Part shown: one piece after another, positions 1 to 9,563 of the stretch
Numbering within the stretch: the stretch's first letter is position 1
Layout of the letters: every line of letters begins with the position of its first letter
Source: Betaproteobacteria bacterium
Lineage (GTDB): Bacteria; Pseudomonadota; Gammaproteobacteria; Burkholderiales; Casimicrobiaceae
Reading direction: 5' to 3'
DNA length: 37,167 bases
Assembly: GCA_009778785.1 (NCBI GenBank)
Contig: WRFN01000014.1
Span: forward strand, 1 to 37,167
Made by a program: the position numbers and the translations under genes
Notes under the pieces: generated by a model
What the model saw: the letters and a program-made list of their open reading frames with translations, nothing else
Told to the model about the DNA's origin: nothing
The model's database searches: none

Positions 1-543
1 CGTCCCCGAAGTTACTCCGGTCACACTGCCCGACGGGCTGATCGTGCCACCCGTCCCCGCGCTGGCGGTGATGGTGTAGGTGGTGGTTATCGGAGCAAAC
101 GACGCCGTGACGGTGCAGTTGGCGGTGACGGCGTTGGTCGTGAAAGTAAACGTGCCGCTGCCGCTGGCCGGCGAGCCGCCACAAGTACCGCCGATGGAAG
201 CGGTGTACCCCGTATTGGCGGTTACGGTGAACGCCTTGGTCGAGCCATAGTTCACGGAGGAACTGCCCAACGGGCTGATGCTGCCGCCGGTGCCGGAAAC
301 GCTGGCGGTAACGGTATAGGGGGTCGGCGTAAACGTCGCCACCACTGTACAGTTGGCGGTAATGGCGTTGGTCGTGTAGGTGTTGCCGCTCAACGTGCCG
401 CCACAGGTACCGCCGACGGACGCGGTGTATCCCGTATTCGGCGTGACCGTGAACGTTCTGGTCGTTCCTGAAGCCACTCCGGTCACGCTACCCGACGGGC
501 TGATGCTGCCGCCGGTGCCGGAAACGCTGGCGGTGATGGTATA
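1..543 (-). repeat. Tandem InlB-B-like beta repeats inside the protease gene
   Basis: Three near-identical units begin at 543, 318 and 78 (residues 500, 575 and 655), with periods of 75 and 80 codons. The third is cut by the window edge. Each opens with Y-T-(I/V)-T-A-S, followed by GTGG-(S/T)-ISP, a GYTAS segment and a CGG motif. The Cys of CGG and of NCTV recur in every unit and could form a disulphide. This is the pattern of the divergent InlB B-repeat / bacterial repeat families found on secreted proteins, often next to a sorting signal. DNA identity between units is high, so copy number may vary between strains. Confidence 0.8.
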
Positions 544-2040
544 AGAGGAGGGACTCAGATATTGCTTGACTTGATCGTAAACCACATAAAGGCTCGAATA
601 ACAGCTGGCATTGCCATCTCGAAATGTTGATCCATCTGGGTGGAGGTATGAAGGGCCGAGGGTATTATAGGGTTGGCCTGTGTACGCGCAAGCGGCGTTG
701 CCGCCATACAGCCCACCCCGCAGGTAGTAATTGCCACCAGACAAAGTGAACAACCCCGACCCGCTACTGCCAGGTTCGACGGTGCCTTCCGACCAACTGA
801 CGAGAGGAAAGTAGGCAAAATTTAAGCCTGCCGAAGGCGAAAAAAAGGTGTCGCAGGCTCTTCCCTCTCCTTTTCCGGTGCTGATTTTTTTGACATCTGA
901 TTTTGGATGGTGGATACCAATCATAGCGCCAGATGAAAAGGAGCTGGCATCCCAAGCTGCAAAGTAAGCGCCAGCCGGAGCGGGGTTGTTGAGGCGAAGC
1001 AGCAACGTATCGGTAGCGACGCCGGCATGCAAAAGCTGCGCTCCACCAGATAATAGAGAATAGTTGGAGTTCAATGCAGAGCCCCCGCAACTGGCGTATT
1101 CATAAAACCAGTACGTATTTAGGGTGTTTGCTGCCGTTTGGGTGCTGATGCAATGGGCTGCGCTCCAGAAATAAGGGGTTTGCGAGTTGATGGAATCGTT
1201 CAGCAGTGTCCCAGTACATGTATAGGAACCATCAGGTAACGAATACACCATCCTGGCAACGGCTTTGGAGGTATTCTGAAAAGCCGTTCCGAGAGAAGCA
1301 AACTTGCAGGCAACATCAACTTCGCAAGACGCCGACGCCTTGACAAGGGCAGTGGTATTGAAGCCTTCCTTAGCCGAGGTAAAAAGATGGGAGATAGCGT
1401 TCAGATGAACATTGGCATCTGCCTCGCTTACCGACAAAGGCAAAAATATCTCGATGTGTTGGATTTCACCCTCGGTAATTGGCGTCCAGTAAATCTTGTC
1501 ATCATCGCGTAATGCGTTGACTTCTTTGCCAGTGATGACACCGATGATTCTGTCCGGTGCATCGGAACCGGAAAAACGCAGTTCGGCACTATCAGGCAGC
1601 GCAAGAATTTGCAGCGCAGCCCGCAAGGAATGGGCTTCTGGAGAGGTTATCTCCAACCAAGCAACAGAGCCATCACTGACTCTTTGCCAATTCAAGCTAA
1701 GGGGCATCGCTTTGCTGAGTTCTGTATCAGCATAACGGGTAGTGCCGATTTTGATCGCTTTAGCGAGAAGGTGATTTTCAAAATCCGGGCTGTTTTCTTC
1801 CTGCAATTTTGTTAGCGCCGACTTGGAAAGCGGTAGAAAAATGGCGCTGGTTGTGTTGCTGCTGTTTGGCGAGGAATGCCAAAAAACGGCTTTGTTGGCC
1901 TTAGCCGATAGCGCCGACGAATCTGATAAAACCGGCGTTCCCTCAACACGCATAACGTCAGATGCAAACGCGACCGACGCGGATAGCGACAACGCGGCAG
2001 TGCAAAAGAAGAGAAAAGCAAACAGGAAGGCTCGAACCAT
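1..2040 (-). CDS. Secreted trypsin-like (lysyl endopeptidase-like) serine protease with C-terminal repeats, partial
   Basis: The frame stays open from ATG 2040 to the left edge (680 codons seen) and the 3' end lies outside the window. Residues 1-26 form a classical signal peptide: MVRAFLF, a hydrophobic stretch, then an AFA cleavage motif. A trypsin-like triad is visible: His296 in WSAAHC, Asp344 in TDTLLLRLN, and Ser426 in EPGSSGSGLF. Several Cys pairs suggest disulphides in an exported enzyme. From residue 500 three glycine/threonine-rich repeats follow. The overall layout resembles the lysyl endopeptidase-like S1 proteases of proteobacteria; cleavage specificity cannot be read from the sequence. 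An in-frame ATG at 2112, preceded by AAAGGGAG, is an alternative start that would add 24 residues before the signal peptide. The role is probably extracellular proteolysis, by inference. Confidence 0.85.
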   Translation of the reverse strand, partial: MVRAFLFAFLFFCTAALSLSASVAFASDVMRVEGTPVLSDSSALSAKANKAVFWHSSPNSSNTTSAIFLPLSKSALTKLQEENSPDFENHLLAKAIKIGTTRYADTELSKAMPLSLNWQRVSDGSVAWLEITSPEAHSLRAALQILALPDSAELRFSGSDAPDRIIGVITGKEVNALRDDDKIYWTPITEGEIQHIEIFLPLSVSEADANVHLNAISHLFTSAKEGFNTTALVKASASCEVDVACKFASLGTAFQNTSKAVARMVYSLPDGSYTCTGTLLNDSINSQTPYFWSAAHCISTQTAANTLNTYWFYEYASCGGSALNSNYSLLSGGAQLLHAGVATDTLLLRLNNPAPAGAYFAAWDASSFSSGAMIGIHHPKSDVKKISTGKGEGRACDTFFSPSAGLNFAYFPLVSWSEGTVEPGSSGSGLFTLSGGNYYLRGGLYGGNAACAYTGQPYNTLGPSYLHPDGSTFRDGNASCYSSLYVVYDQVKQYLSPSSYTITASVSGTGGSISPSGSVTGVASGTTRTFTVTPNTGYTASVGGTCGGTLSGNTYTTNAITANCTVVATFTPTPYTVTASVSGTGGSISPLGSSSVNYGSTKAFTVTANTGYTASIGGTCGGSPASGSGTFTFTTNAVTANCTVTASFAPITTTYTITASAGTGGTISPSGSVTGVTSGT

Positions 2041-2668
2041 CACCTTGCCCCCCTTCCCCCAACGTCCGATTGCAGATCTGAGGTTTGTAACACCCGTGCA
2101 GAATCGTTTCATTTTTTGCCTACTCCCTTTGTTTGTTAAAAAATAAAGAAGCCCTTGTGGAAGTTTCGAAACCGGAGAAAAGAAAGCCACCGGGATAATT
2201 ACGCTTCCACACTTCAATACTTAAGCCAACGTCGTAAGGACTCTAACATGGCTGAAAACGCAAAACAACAAAAAAAGGTGGAGATTTCGTGAAAGTTCTA
2301 ATGAATTTTTTTTATGACCTTGCAGCTTGATAAATGCTAATATGTTTAATTGTTAATAATTGTAAATAGCCAAAAAGCATAAAAAATTCTTTACATTGGC
2401 GTTAAATCGACATTTTTCCCTGAAATAAGACACTTTTAGGCTCGCTTTATAAGACACAATTTAGACACAATCGTGACCGTCAAGCTTTCTTTTACTGACC
2501 GCGGCGGCCATGACGTTTTCACCAGTTGTGGCGATTTCAGCGTGCGGGCAGCTTTGACGCGGCTTTAGCTTATATGCTTGCGTATTTTGCGCAGCGCCTT
2601 TCTGTACAAGGCGTGCGGTAAGTGAGGCGCCAAGGCGATATCCTCAGCGCTGATCTCTACTGCTTGCG
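2041..2668. other. AT-rich intergenic region between serS and the protease gene
   Basis: About 630 bases without a convincing gene. The part at 2110-2470 is clearly richer in A and T than the flanks and should hold the protease promoter and 5' leader. It contains the three direct repeats listed separately. Short open frames occur (for example 14 codons on the plus strand near 2248, and a tail of alternate frame running out of serS to 2565), but none has a ribosome-binding site plus recognisable content. No clear terminator follows serS. Confidence 0.5.
2425..2468. promoter_or_regulatory. Three direct repeats (A/T)T(A/T)AGACAC upstream of the protease
   Basis: ATAAGACAC occurs at 2425-2433 and 2449-2457, and TTTAGACAC at 2460-2468, all in the same orientation in an AT-rich setting. 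The starts are 24 and 11 bases apart, so the last two sit about one helical turn from each other. They lie some 400 bases upstream of the protease start on the other strand. They could be an operator array or the remains of an insertion-sequence end. No function is assigned. Confidence 0.3.
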
Positions 2669-3979
<1,311 letters not shown>

Positions 3980-3989
3980 TCAATCCGAA

Positions 3990-4013
3990 AAAAGGTCAAT
4001 GAAAAGGTCAATG
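3990..4013. repeat. Two tandem copies of a 12-mer just upstream of serS
   Basis: AAAAGGTCAATG is repeated exactly at 3990-4001 and 4002-4013, and a third partial unit (AAAAGG) follows. On the minus strand it reads CATTGACCTTTT twice, 17-40 bases before the serS ATG. TTGACC resembles a -35 hexamer, but no matching -10 fits before the start codon. It may simply be replication slippage in the serS leader. Confidence 0.4.
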
Positions 4014-4050
4014 AAAAGGCGTCTGAGTGATCGCGCCGTTATTCGCGCAT

Positions 4051-4527
4051 TTATTCATACCGCACGTTGATGATTTCGTAAACCCGCACGCCTGCCGGCG
4101 CGTGAACTTCCGCCTGGTCGCCCTCGCTCTTGCCGATCAGCGCCCGCGACACCGGCGAATGCACCGAGATTTTGCCGACCCGCATGTCCGCCTCGTCGTC
4201 GCCGACGATGATGTACGTCCGACGGTCGCCGCTATCGACATCTTCGACATCGACCGTCGCGCCGAAAACCACCCGCCCCTCGCCGTGTAGCGTTGTCGGG
4301 TCGATCACATGCGCCACCGCCAGCTTGCTTTCGATTTCGATGATGCGACCTTCGATGAAGCCCTGACGCTCACGCGCCGCTTCATAGTCGGCATTTTCGG
4401 ACAGATCGCCGTTGGAACGCGCATCGGCAATCGCCTGAATGACATGAGGCCGATCCACCGTTTTCAACCGTTGAAGTTCGGCCTTGAGTTGCGTTGCGCC
4501 CGCGACCGTCATTGGAACCTTTTTCAT
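4051..4527 (-). CDS. greA: Transcription elongation factor GreA
   Basis: Binds in the RNA polymerase secondary channel and stimulates cleavage of backtracked transcripts. At 158 residues from ATG 4527 it has the family length. The N-terminal coiled coil ([17 protein letters not shown] through the helix with [19 protein letters not shown]) carries the conserved acidic tip residues D and E of DLSENADYE. The C-terminal FKBP-like domain contains [30 protein letters not shown]. The longer frame to 4551 was rejected because CGAGGGTGTG precedes ATG 4527 and homologues start with a short leader before P-M-T-V. A dedicated promoter and a hairpin plus U-tract sit immediately upstream. Confidence 0.96.
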   Translation of the reverse strand: MKKVPMTVAGATQLKAELQRLKTVDRPHVIQAIADARSNGDLSENADYEAARERQGFIEGRIIEIESKLAVAHVIDPTTLHGEGRVVFGATVDVEDVDSGDRRTYIIVGDDEADMRVGKISVHSPVSRALIGKSEGDQAEVHAPAGVRVYEIINVRYE

Positions 4528-4551
4528 CACACCCTCGGTATGAAAAATCAT

Positions 4552-4582
4552 AAAAGAAAAGACCGGAAGCGCGCGCTTCCGG
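4552..4582 (-). terminator. Intrinsic terminator/attenuator in the greA leader
   Basis: A perfect 20-base palindrome, CCGGAAGCGC followed by GCGCTTCCGG, lies at 4563-4582. Read on the minus strand it is followed by TCTTTTCTTTTA, a typical U-rich tail. It ends about 25 bases before the greA start and lies just downstream of the predicted greA promoter. It can therefore end hypE transcripts and also stop greA transcripts early. The perfect palindrome leaves a loop only if the central base pairs open. Confidence 0.75.
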
Positions 4583-4599
4583 CCATGACTTATTTAGTG

Positions 4600-4630
4600 A
4601 GTATATCAGGAATTCCGACGATAGTGTCAA
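4600..4630 (-). promoter_or_regulatory. Predicted sigma-70 promoter of greA
   Basis: On the minus strand TTGACA (4625-4630) and TATACT (4600-4605) are separated by 19 bases. Both hexamers are close to consensus, but the spacer is longer than the usual 17. The predicted transcript start near 4593 lies about 10 bases before the leader hairpin. Confidence 0.55.
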
Positions 4631-4683
4631 CCCCGCACACCCCAAGCCGAGTCATGCTGAAAAACTGAAACGCCGCTGTTCTT

Positions 4684-5745
4684 TCAACAAATCCTCGGCA
4701 ACTGCTCCCCCGTCAGCCAGTCCACGATGCGGCTGCCGCCAAACGCCGTCTTCATCTGCACGAAATGGTGGTCATCTTCAACCGCTTCGCCGATGATCGC
4801 AGCGTTGACGCCCAGCGGATGCTTGCGCATCACCGCCAGCAAACGGTCGGCGTCCGCTGCCGCGCAAATCGCCACCAGCTTGCCCTCATTCGCCGCATAG
4901 AGCGGATCGAGGCCGAGAAATTCGCAGGCGGCGCTGACTTCGGGGCGCACCGGCAAGACCGTTTCTTGAATGACCATGCCGCAACCCGATTGTCGGGCAA
5001 ACTCGTTCAACGTCGTCCCCAGCCCGCCGCGCGTCGGATCGCGCAGACAATGAATGTCCGGCACTTCTTCAACCATCGCCGCCACCAGCGTGTGCAACGC
5101 GGCAGTGTCGGAACACAACGCCGTCTCGAACGACAATTCTTCGCGCAACGCCATCACCGCCACGCCGTGATCGCCGATGGTGCCGCTCACCAGAATTTTA
5201 TCGCCGGCGCACGCGCGGTCGCCGCGAACGTCCACGCCCGACGGCACCACGCCGATGCCGGTGGTCGTGATGAAAACACCGTCGCCCTTGCCCTGCTCGA
5301 CCACTTTGGTGTCGCCGGTCACGATTGAAACTTTCGCCTCGCGCGTCGCCGCCGCCATCGAATCGACAATGCGTTTCAAATCTGCCAGCGGCAAACCTTC
5401 TTCGAGAACGAACGACGCCGCCAGATACAGCGGTCGCGCGCCGGCCATCGCCACATCGTTGATTGTACCGTGCACCGACAAGCACCCGATGTCGCCGCCG
5501 GGAAAAAACAGCGGCGAAATCACATGCGCGTCGGTGGACATCACCATCCGCCCCGCCGTCACGTCGAACGCGGCTTGATCGTTGCCTTGTCGCAAGTAAT
5601 CGTTGTCAAACGCTTCGGCAAACAACTCGTCGATCAGTTGCGCCGAAGCGCGACCGCCGCTGCCGTGACTCATGTCGATGCGCCCGTTTTTGAAATCGAG
5701 CGGTCGAATGTAATCAGCGCGACGTTTGGAATTTCCTTTACTCAT
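4684..5745 (-). CDS. hypE: Hydrogenase maturation protein HypE (carbamoyl dehydratase)
   Basis: Dehydrates the carbamoyl group that HypF places on its C-terminal cysteine, giving the thiocyanate that becomes CN- on the active-site iron. At 353 residues it has the family length. The N-terminus carries the DMSHGSGGR motif typical of HypE/PurM-like ATPases, followed by TGDTKVVEQGKGDGVFITTTGIG and RDPTRGGLGTTLNE. The protein ends in PRIC, the required C-terminal cysteine. The start at 5745 overlaps the hypD stop (ATGA). A frame extending further upstream was rejected because it runs into hypD in another frame. It is the last gene of the block. Confidence 0.97.
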   Translation of the reverse strand: MSKGNSKRRADYIRPLDFKNGRIDMSHGSGGRASAQLIDELFAEAFDNDYLRQGNDQAAFDVTAGRMVMSTDAHVISPLFFPGGDIGCLSVHGTINDVAMAGARPLYLAASFVLEEGLPLADLKRIVDSMAAATREAKVSIVTGDTKVVEQGKGDGVFITTTGIGVVPSGVDVRGDRACAGDKILVSGTIGDHGVAVMALREELSFETALCSDTAALHTLVAAMVEEVPDIHCLRDPTRGGLGTTLNEFARQSGCGMVIQETVLPVRPEVSAACEFLGLDPLYAANEGKLVAICAAADADRLLAVMRKHPLGVNAAIIGEAVEDDHHFVQMKTAFGGSRIVDWLTGEQLPRIC

Positions 5746-6893
5746 GCGTTGGCCTCCTCTGCCGCTCCACGTTTCACGTCGCGGAAACGCCCGTAAGTGT
5801 AATACGCCGCGCACGCGCCCTCGGACGACACCATGCACGAACCGAGCGGATTGTCTGGCGTGCAGGCAGTGCCGAACACTTTGCACTCGCGCGGGGTTTT
5901 GACGCCGCGCAAAATCGCGCCGCACTGGCACGACTTGTGATCCGCCACTTTGCGATACGTCAAGCCGAAGCGAACCTCGGCATCGAACTCGCGGTAATCC
6001 GGATGAATTTGCAGCGCGCTCTTCGGCATCTCGCCCAAACCGCGCCACTCGAAACTATCACGCAACGCGAGCGTTTCCGCCATCAGCGCTTTCGCCTTGA
6101 CGTTGCCCGCCGGCGTCACCGCCCGCGTGAATTCGTTTTCAACTTCGGCGCGCTCTTCGTTCAACTGCCGCACCAGCATCAAAATCGCCTGCATCACATC
6201 GAGCGGTTCAAAACCGGCAATCACCACCGGCTTGCGAAAGCGCGTCACGAACGGTTCATACGCGGCGCTGCCAATCACCGTCGAAACGTGCGCCGGCCCG
6301 ATGAACCCATCGAGGCGCGCGCCTTCGGCGCTGGCCTCGGCCAGCGTCAGCAGATGCGTGATCGCCGGCGGCGTCAACACATGGTTGCAAAAGACGCTGA
6401 AATTTTTCAGCCCCTGCGCTTTCGCTTGTTTCAAAATCAGCGCCGTCGGCGGCGTCGTCGTCTCGAAACCGATGGCGAAAAACACCACTTGTCGATCCGG
6501 ATGTTTCTGCGCCAGCGTCAACGTGTCGGCGCACGAATAAAGCATCCGAATGTCGGCGCCTTGCGCTTTCGCCTTCATCAGCGAGATGCCGCCCGACGCC
6601 GGTACCCGCATCGTGTCGGCGTAAGTGCAAACCATCGCACCGTGATCGCGCGCCAACTCGATGGCGCTGTCGATCCGACCGATCGGCAATACGCACACGG
6701 GGCAACCTGGGCCGTGAATCATGCGCACGTTCGGCGGCAGCAAATCAATCAAACCGTAGCGTGAGATCGCGTGCGTGTGACCGCCGCAAAACTCCATCAA
6801 GTGATAACGACGCTCGGCTTTGACCTCGCGCGCGATGGCGCGCGCCAGTTGTTGCGCCAGCGCGCCGTCACGAAATTCGTCAATGTATTTCAT
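5742..6893 (-). CDS. hypD: Hydrogenase maturation protein HypD (Fe-S scaffold)
   Basis: Iron-sulfur protein that, with HypC, forms the scaffold on which the Fe(CN)2CO unit is built. 383 residues from ATG 6893. Visible HypD signatures: EFCGGHTHA, GPGCPVCVLP, the GFETTTPPTA segment, and the C-terminal Cys cluster CQCGAILRG...FGTACTPDNPLGSCM...GACAAYY that ligates the 4Fe-4S cluster. The ATG overlaps the hypC stop as TGATG. A TTG one codon earlier is less likely to be the start. The stop overlaps the hypE start. Confidence 0.97.
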   Translation of the reverse strand: MKYIDEFRDGALAQQLARAIAREVKAERRYHLMEFCGGHTHAISRYGLIDLLPPNVRMIHGPGCPVCVLPIGRIDSAIELARDHGAMVCTYADTMRVPASGGISLMKAKAQGADIRMLYSCADTLTLAQKHPDRQVVFFAIGFETTTPPTALILKQAKAQGLKNFSVFCNHVLTPPAITHLLTLAEASAEGARLDGFIGPAHVSTVIGSAAYEPFVTRFRKPVVIAGFEPLDVMQAILMLVRQLNEERAEVENEFTRAVTPAGNVKAKALMAETLALRDSFEWRGLGEMPKSALQIHPDYREFDAEVRFGLTYRKVADHKSCQCGAILRGVKTPRECKVFGTACTPDNPLGSCMVSSEGACAAYYTYGRFRDVKRGAAEEANA

Positions 6894-7132
6894 CAATGCA
6901 CCGCCGCCGCGTTTTCGGCCAGCCCTGCTGCGCGCATCGTCGCCAGCGTCGCTTCCGCTTCTGCCGGATCGAGTTTCGACAACGCATAACCGACATGAAC
7001 GATCACGTAATCGCCCACCGCCGCATCATCGACCAACGCCAGCGACACTTGATGTCGCACGCCCGAAAGTTCGACGATGGCTGTCTCGTCGTCTTTTTTT
7101 TCCATGATCCGAACCGGAATCGCCAGACACAT
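6893..7132 (-). CDS. hypC: Hydrogenase maturation chaperone HypC
   Basis: Small chaperone (79 residues) that carries the Fe(CN)2CO precursor with HypD and delivers it to the large-subunit apoprotein. The protein begins MCLAIPVRI, with Cys2 being the essential residue after Met removal, followed by a small beta-barrel segment and VGDYVIVHVGYA. A good ribosome site (AGGGAG) precedes the ATG. It lies 10 bases after hypF and overlaps hypD. It is distinct from the second HypC-like protein of the block, HupF. Confidence 0.97.
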   Translation of the reverse strand: MCLAIPVRIMEKKDDETAIVELSGVRHQVSLALVDDAAVGDYVIVHVGYALSKLDPAEAEATLATMRAAGLAENAAAVH

Positions 7133-7142
7133 AATAATCTCC

Positions 7143-9563
7143 CTACACCGAATGATTCATTGAAGCGCGCGCCGCCACCCAGGCTTGTCCCAAACTCAAC
7201 CCACCATCGTTGGCCGGCGCCGCTTGCGCCTGCCATACAGTATAACCGCGCGCCCGCAAGCCGTCGCCAACCCCGCGCGCCAACAACGCATTCACGAAGC
7301 AACCGCCACCGCACGCCACTTGCTTGAGACCCAATCGTCGCGCCGCCGCATCCGCCCATTCGACGACGGCAGCAATCAGCGTACCGTGAAACAAGGCCGC
7401 GCCTTCCATCGCATCTTCTGCATCGAACAAGCGATGAACCAGCGGCAAAAGATCGAGCTCACCGTCGGCGCTGATTCGATACGCTAAATTCTCATTAGGC
7501 AAATTCGCAGGCAACTCTGCGCCTGATTTCTGTTTCAAATAACGATGCGCCAAACCTTCGAGCCGCATCGCCGCTTGTCCCTCGAAAGTCATCTGCTCGC
7601 ATACTTTTAACGCCCCTGCCGCCGCATCGAAATAACGTCCCATGCTGGTAGTTAACGGCGCATGCGGTGAATCTTTTTCCAACGAGCGTTTTTCCAGCGC
7701 ACGCGCCAACACCGCCGCAACTGTTGCCGCCGCCGGTTGTTGCAAAAAGCGCCGCTCGATCTCGCCCGCGCGCCCCGTTTGCGCCAACACACTCGCCGCC
7801 ATTCGCCAAGGTTCGCGCGCTGCCCGATCGCCACCGGCCAGATGCAACGGCAGCAAATGGCCGACGCGCCGACATCGAGCGCCGTCGAAATGCAACAACT
7901 CGCCGCCCCATGCCGTGCCGTCGTCGCCGAGGCCGGTGCCGTCAAACGCCAAGCCCAACACCGGCGCGTCGATGCGATGTTCGGCCAGTACCGCCGCAAT
8001 GTGAGCGTGATGGTGCGCCACGCCGACCATCGGCACGTTGAAGCGTCGCGCTAACGCGCTGGCCGCTTGCGTACTGTAGAAATCGGGATGCAAGTCGTGC
8101 GCGATGCGCGTCGGCGTCACGTCGAGTAATGCCAACCAATGTTCAATGGCCTCATCGAAAGCGCGGCAAGTGGCGGCGTTGTCGAGGCTGCCGATGTGCG
8201 GCGACAAAAACGCCTCGTCGCCGCGCGTCACGCAAATCGTGTTTTTGAAATAACCGCCGACCGCCAGCACCGGCGGCGGCGCATTGCTCAAGCGAATGGC
8301 GCGCGGCGTGTAACCGCGCGCGCGCCGAATGAATTGCGGCTTCGGTGAAACTTGCAGAGGAGCTTGTGACTCCGTCGCGCGCACCACGCTGTCGTCGCAA
8401 CGCGCGATGATGGCGCGGTCGTGCAACAACCAACCGTCGGCGATGCCTTGCAAGCGCTGCAACGCTTCTTCGTTGCCGACCACCAGCGGTTCGCCGCCCG
8501 GATTGGCCGAAGTCATCACCAGCGTCAACGGTTGCGCTTCTCGCAACCACTCCGGCGTTGCCGGTCGGCCTTGCGCTTCGTGAAACAACAAATAATGCAA
8601 TGGCGTGTAAGGCAGCATCAACCCCAGCGTGTTCATGTCCGGCGCGATGCCGACCAGCACCGCGTCGGCGTGCGCTTTTTTCGGCAACAACACGATGGGG
8701 CGTTCGATGCTTTCCAGTAACGCCGCTTCTTCGGCGGAAACATCGCACCATTGTCGCGCCGACGCCGTGTTCAACACCATCAACGCAAACGGTTTTTCAT
8801 CGCGCGCCTTGCGCCGACGCAACGCCGCCACCGCTTCGGCGCAAGTGGCATCGCACACCAGATGAAAACCACCCAAGCCCTTGATCGCCACGATCTCGCC
8901 ACGCCGGATGCTTTTCAGTACTTCGGCCATCGCGTCGGGCACGTCCCGTTCTTTGTCGGTATCGTACGCGCGCCGCCATTGCAACTTCGGCCCGCACTGC
9001 GGACAAGCATTCGGTTCGGCGTGAAAACGGCGATGCGCCGGATCGGTGTATTCGGCGAAGCATGTCGGGCATTGCGCGAACACCGCCATGCTGGTCATCG
9101 CCCGATCGTAAGGCAAGCCGCGCACCAACGTATAGCGCGGCCCACAATGCGTGCAGTTGATGAACGGATAACGGTAGCGACGATCTCCAGGCGTCAACAT
9201 CTCGCGCAAACAATCGTCGCAAATCGCGTTGTCGGGTCCGATCATCGTCGCCAGCGCGCCCTCGTGCGCGCTTTTGATGACGTTGAAGCCGCGCGCGTCA
9301 GCAACGCAAGTGATCTCCTGCACCATCACTTCGTCGATGCGCGCCAGTCGCGGCGCTTCCGCCACCAAGCGTTGCGCAAAAGTTTCCAGTTGCGCCGCGC
9401 TGCCTTCAGCTTCGATGGTCACGCCGCTCACACCATTCTGCACCCAGCCGATCAACGCCATGTCGCTCGCCAACCGATGAACGAACGGGCGAAAGCCGAC
9501 ACCCTGCACGATCCCGCGCACTTGAAAGCGGCGGCGCAAACGGGGAGTTGCCGAAACCGGCAT
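7143..9563 (-). CDS. hypF: Carbamoyltransferase HypF
   Basis: Transfers the carbamoyl group from carbamoyl phosphate, by way of carbamoyl-AMP, to the C-terminal Cys of HypE. 806 residues from ATG 9563. Domain order: acylphosphatase domain (about 10-95, VRGIVQGVGFRPFVHRL), two Zn-finger pairs (CDDC...CTHC and CPTC...CPQC, about 110-190), YrdC-like nucleotide-binding domain (about 205-390), and a Kae1/TobZ-like carbamoyltransferase domain with HDLHPDFYST and HHHAHIAAVLAEH. The HHHAH motif and the DGTG segment are intact. ATG 9563 overlaps the hypB stop (TGATG). A TTG one codon upstream is the only other start. Confidence 0.97.
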   Translation of the reverse strand: MPVSATPRLRRRFQVRGIVQGVGFRPFVHRLASDMALIGWVQNGVSGVTIEAEGSAAQLETFAQRLVAEAPRLARIDEVMVQEITCVADARGFNVIKSAHEGALATMIGPDNAICDDCLREMLTPGDRRYRYPFINCTHCGPRYTLVRGLPYDRAMTSMAVFAQCPTCFAEYTDPAHRRFHAEPNACPQCGPKLQWRRAYDTDKERDVPDAMAEVLKSIRRGEIVAIKGLGGFHLVCDATCAEAVAALRRRKARDEKPFALMVLNTASARQWCDVSAEEAALLESIERPIVLLPKKAHADAVLVGIAPDMNTLGLMLPYTPLHYLLFHEAQGRPATPEWLREAQPLTLVMTSANPGGEPLVVGNEEALQRLQGIADGWLLHDRAIIARCDDSVVRATESQAPLQVSPKPQFIRRARGYTPRAIRLSNAPPPVLAVGGYFKNTICVTRGDEAFLSPHIGSLDNAATCRAFDEAIEHWLALLDVTPTRIAHDLHPDFYSTQAASALARRFNVPMVGVAHHHAHIAAVLAEHRIDAPVLGLAFDGTGLGDDGTAWGGELLHFDGARCRRVGHLLPLHLAGGDRAAREPWRMAASVLAQTGRAGEIERRFLQQPAAATVAAVLARALEKRSLEKDSPHAPLTTSMGRYFDAAAGALKVCEQMTFEGQAAMRLEGLAHRYLKQKSGAELPANLPNENLAYRISADGELDLLPLVHRLFDAEDAMEGAALFHGTLIAAVVEWADAAARRLGLKQVACGGGCFVNALLARGVGDGLRARGYTVWQAQAAPANDGGLSLGQAWVAARASMNHSV

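Noticed and set aside
2565-2668. Minus-strand frame running out of serS, ending ALYRKALRKIRKHIS
   Set aside because: It begins as an alternate frame inside serS, has no start or ribosome site of its own after the serS stop, and matches no family I know.
5742-6048. Longer N-terminus for HypE
   Set aside because: The extension lies in another frame of hypD, and the ATG at 5745 gives the normal HypE length with an ATGA overlap.
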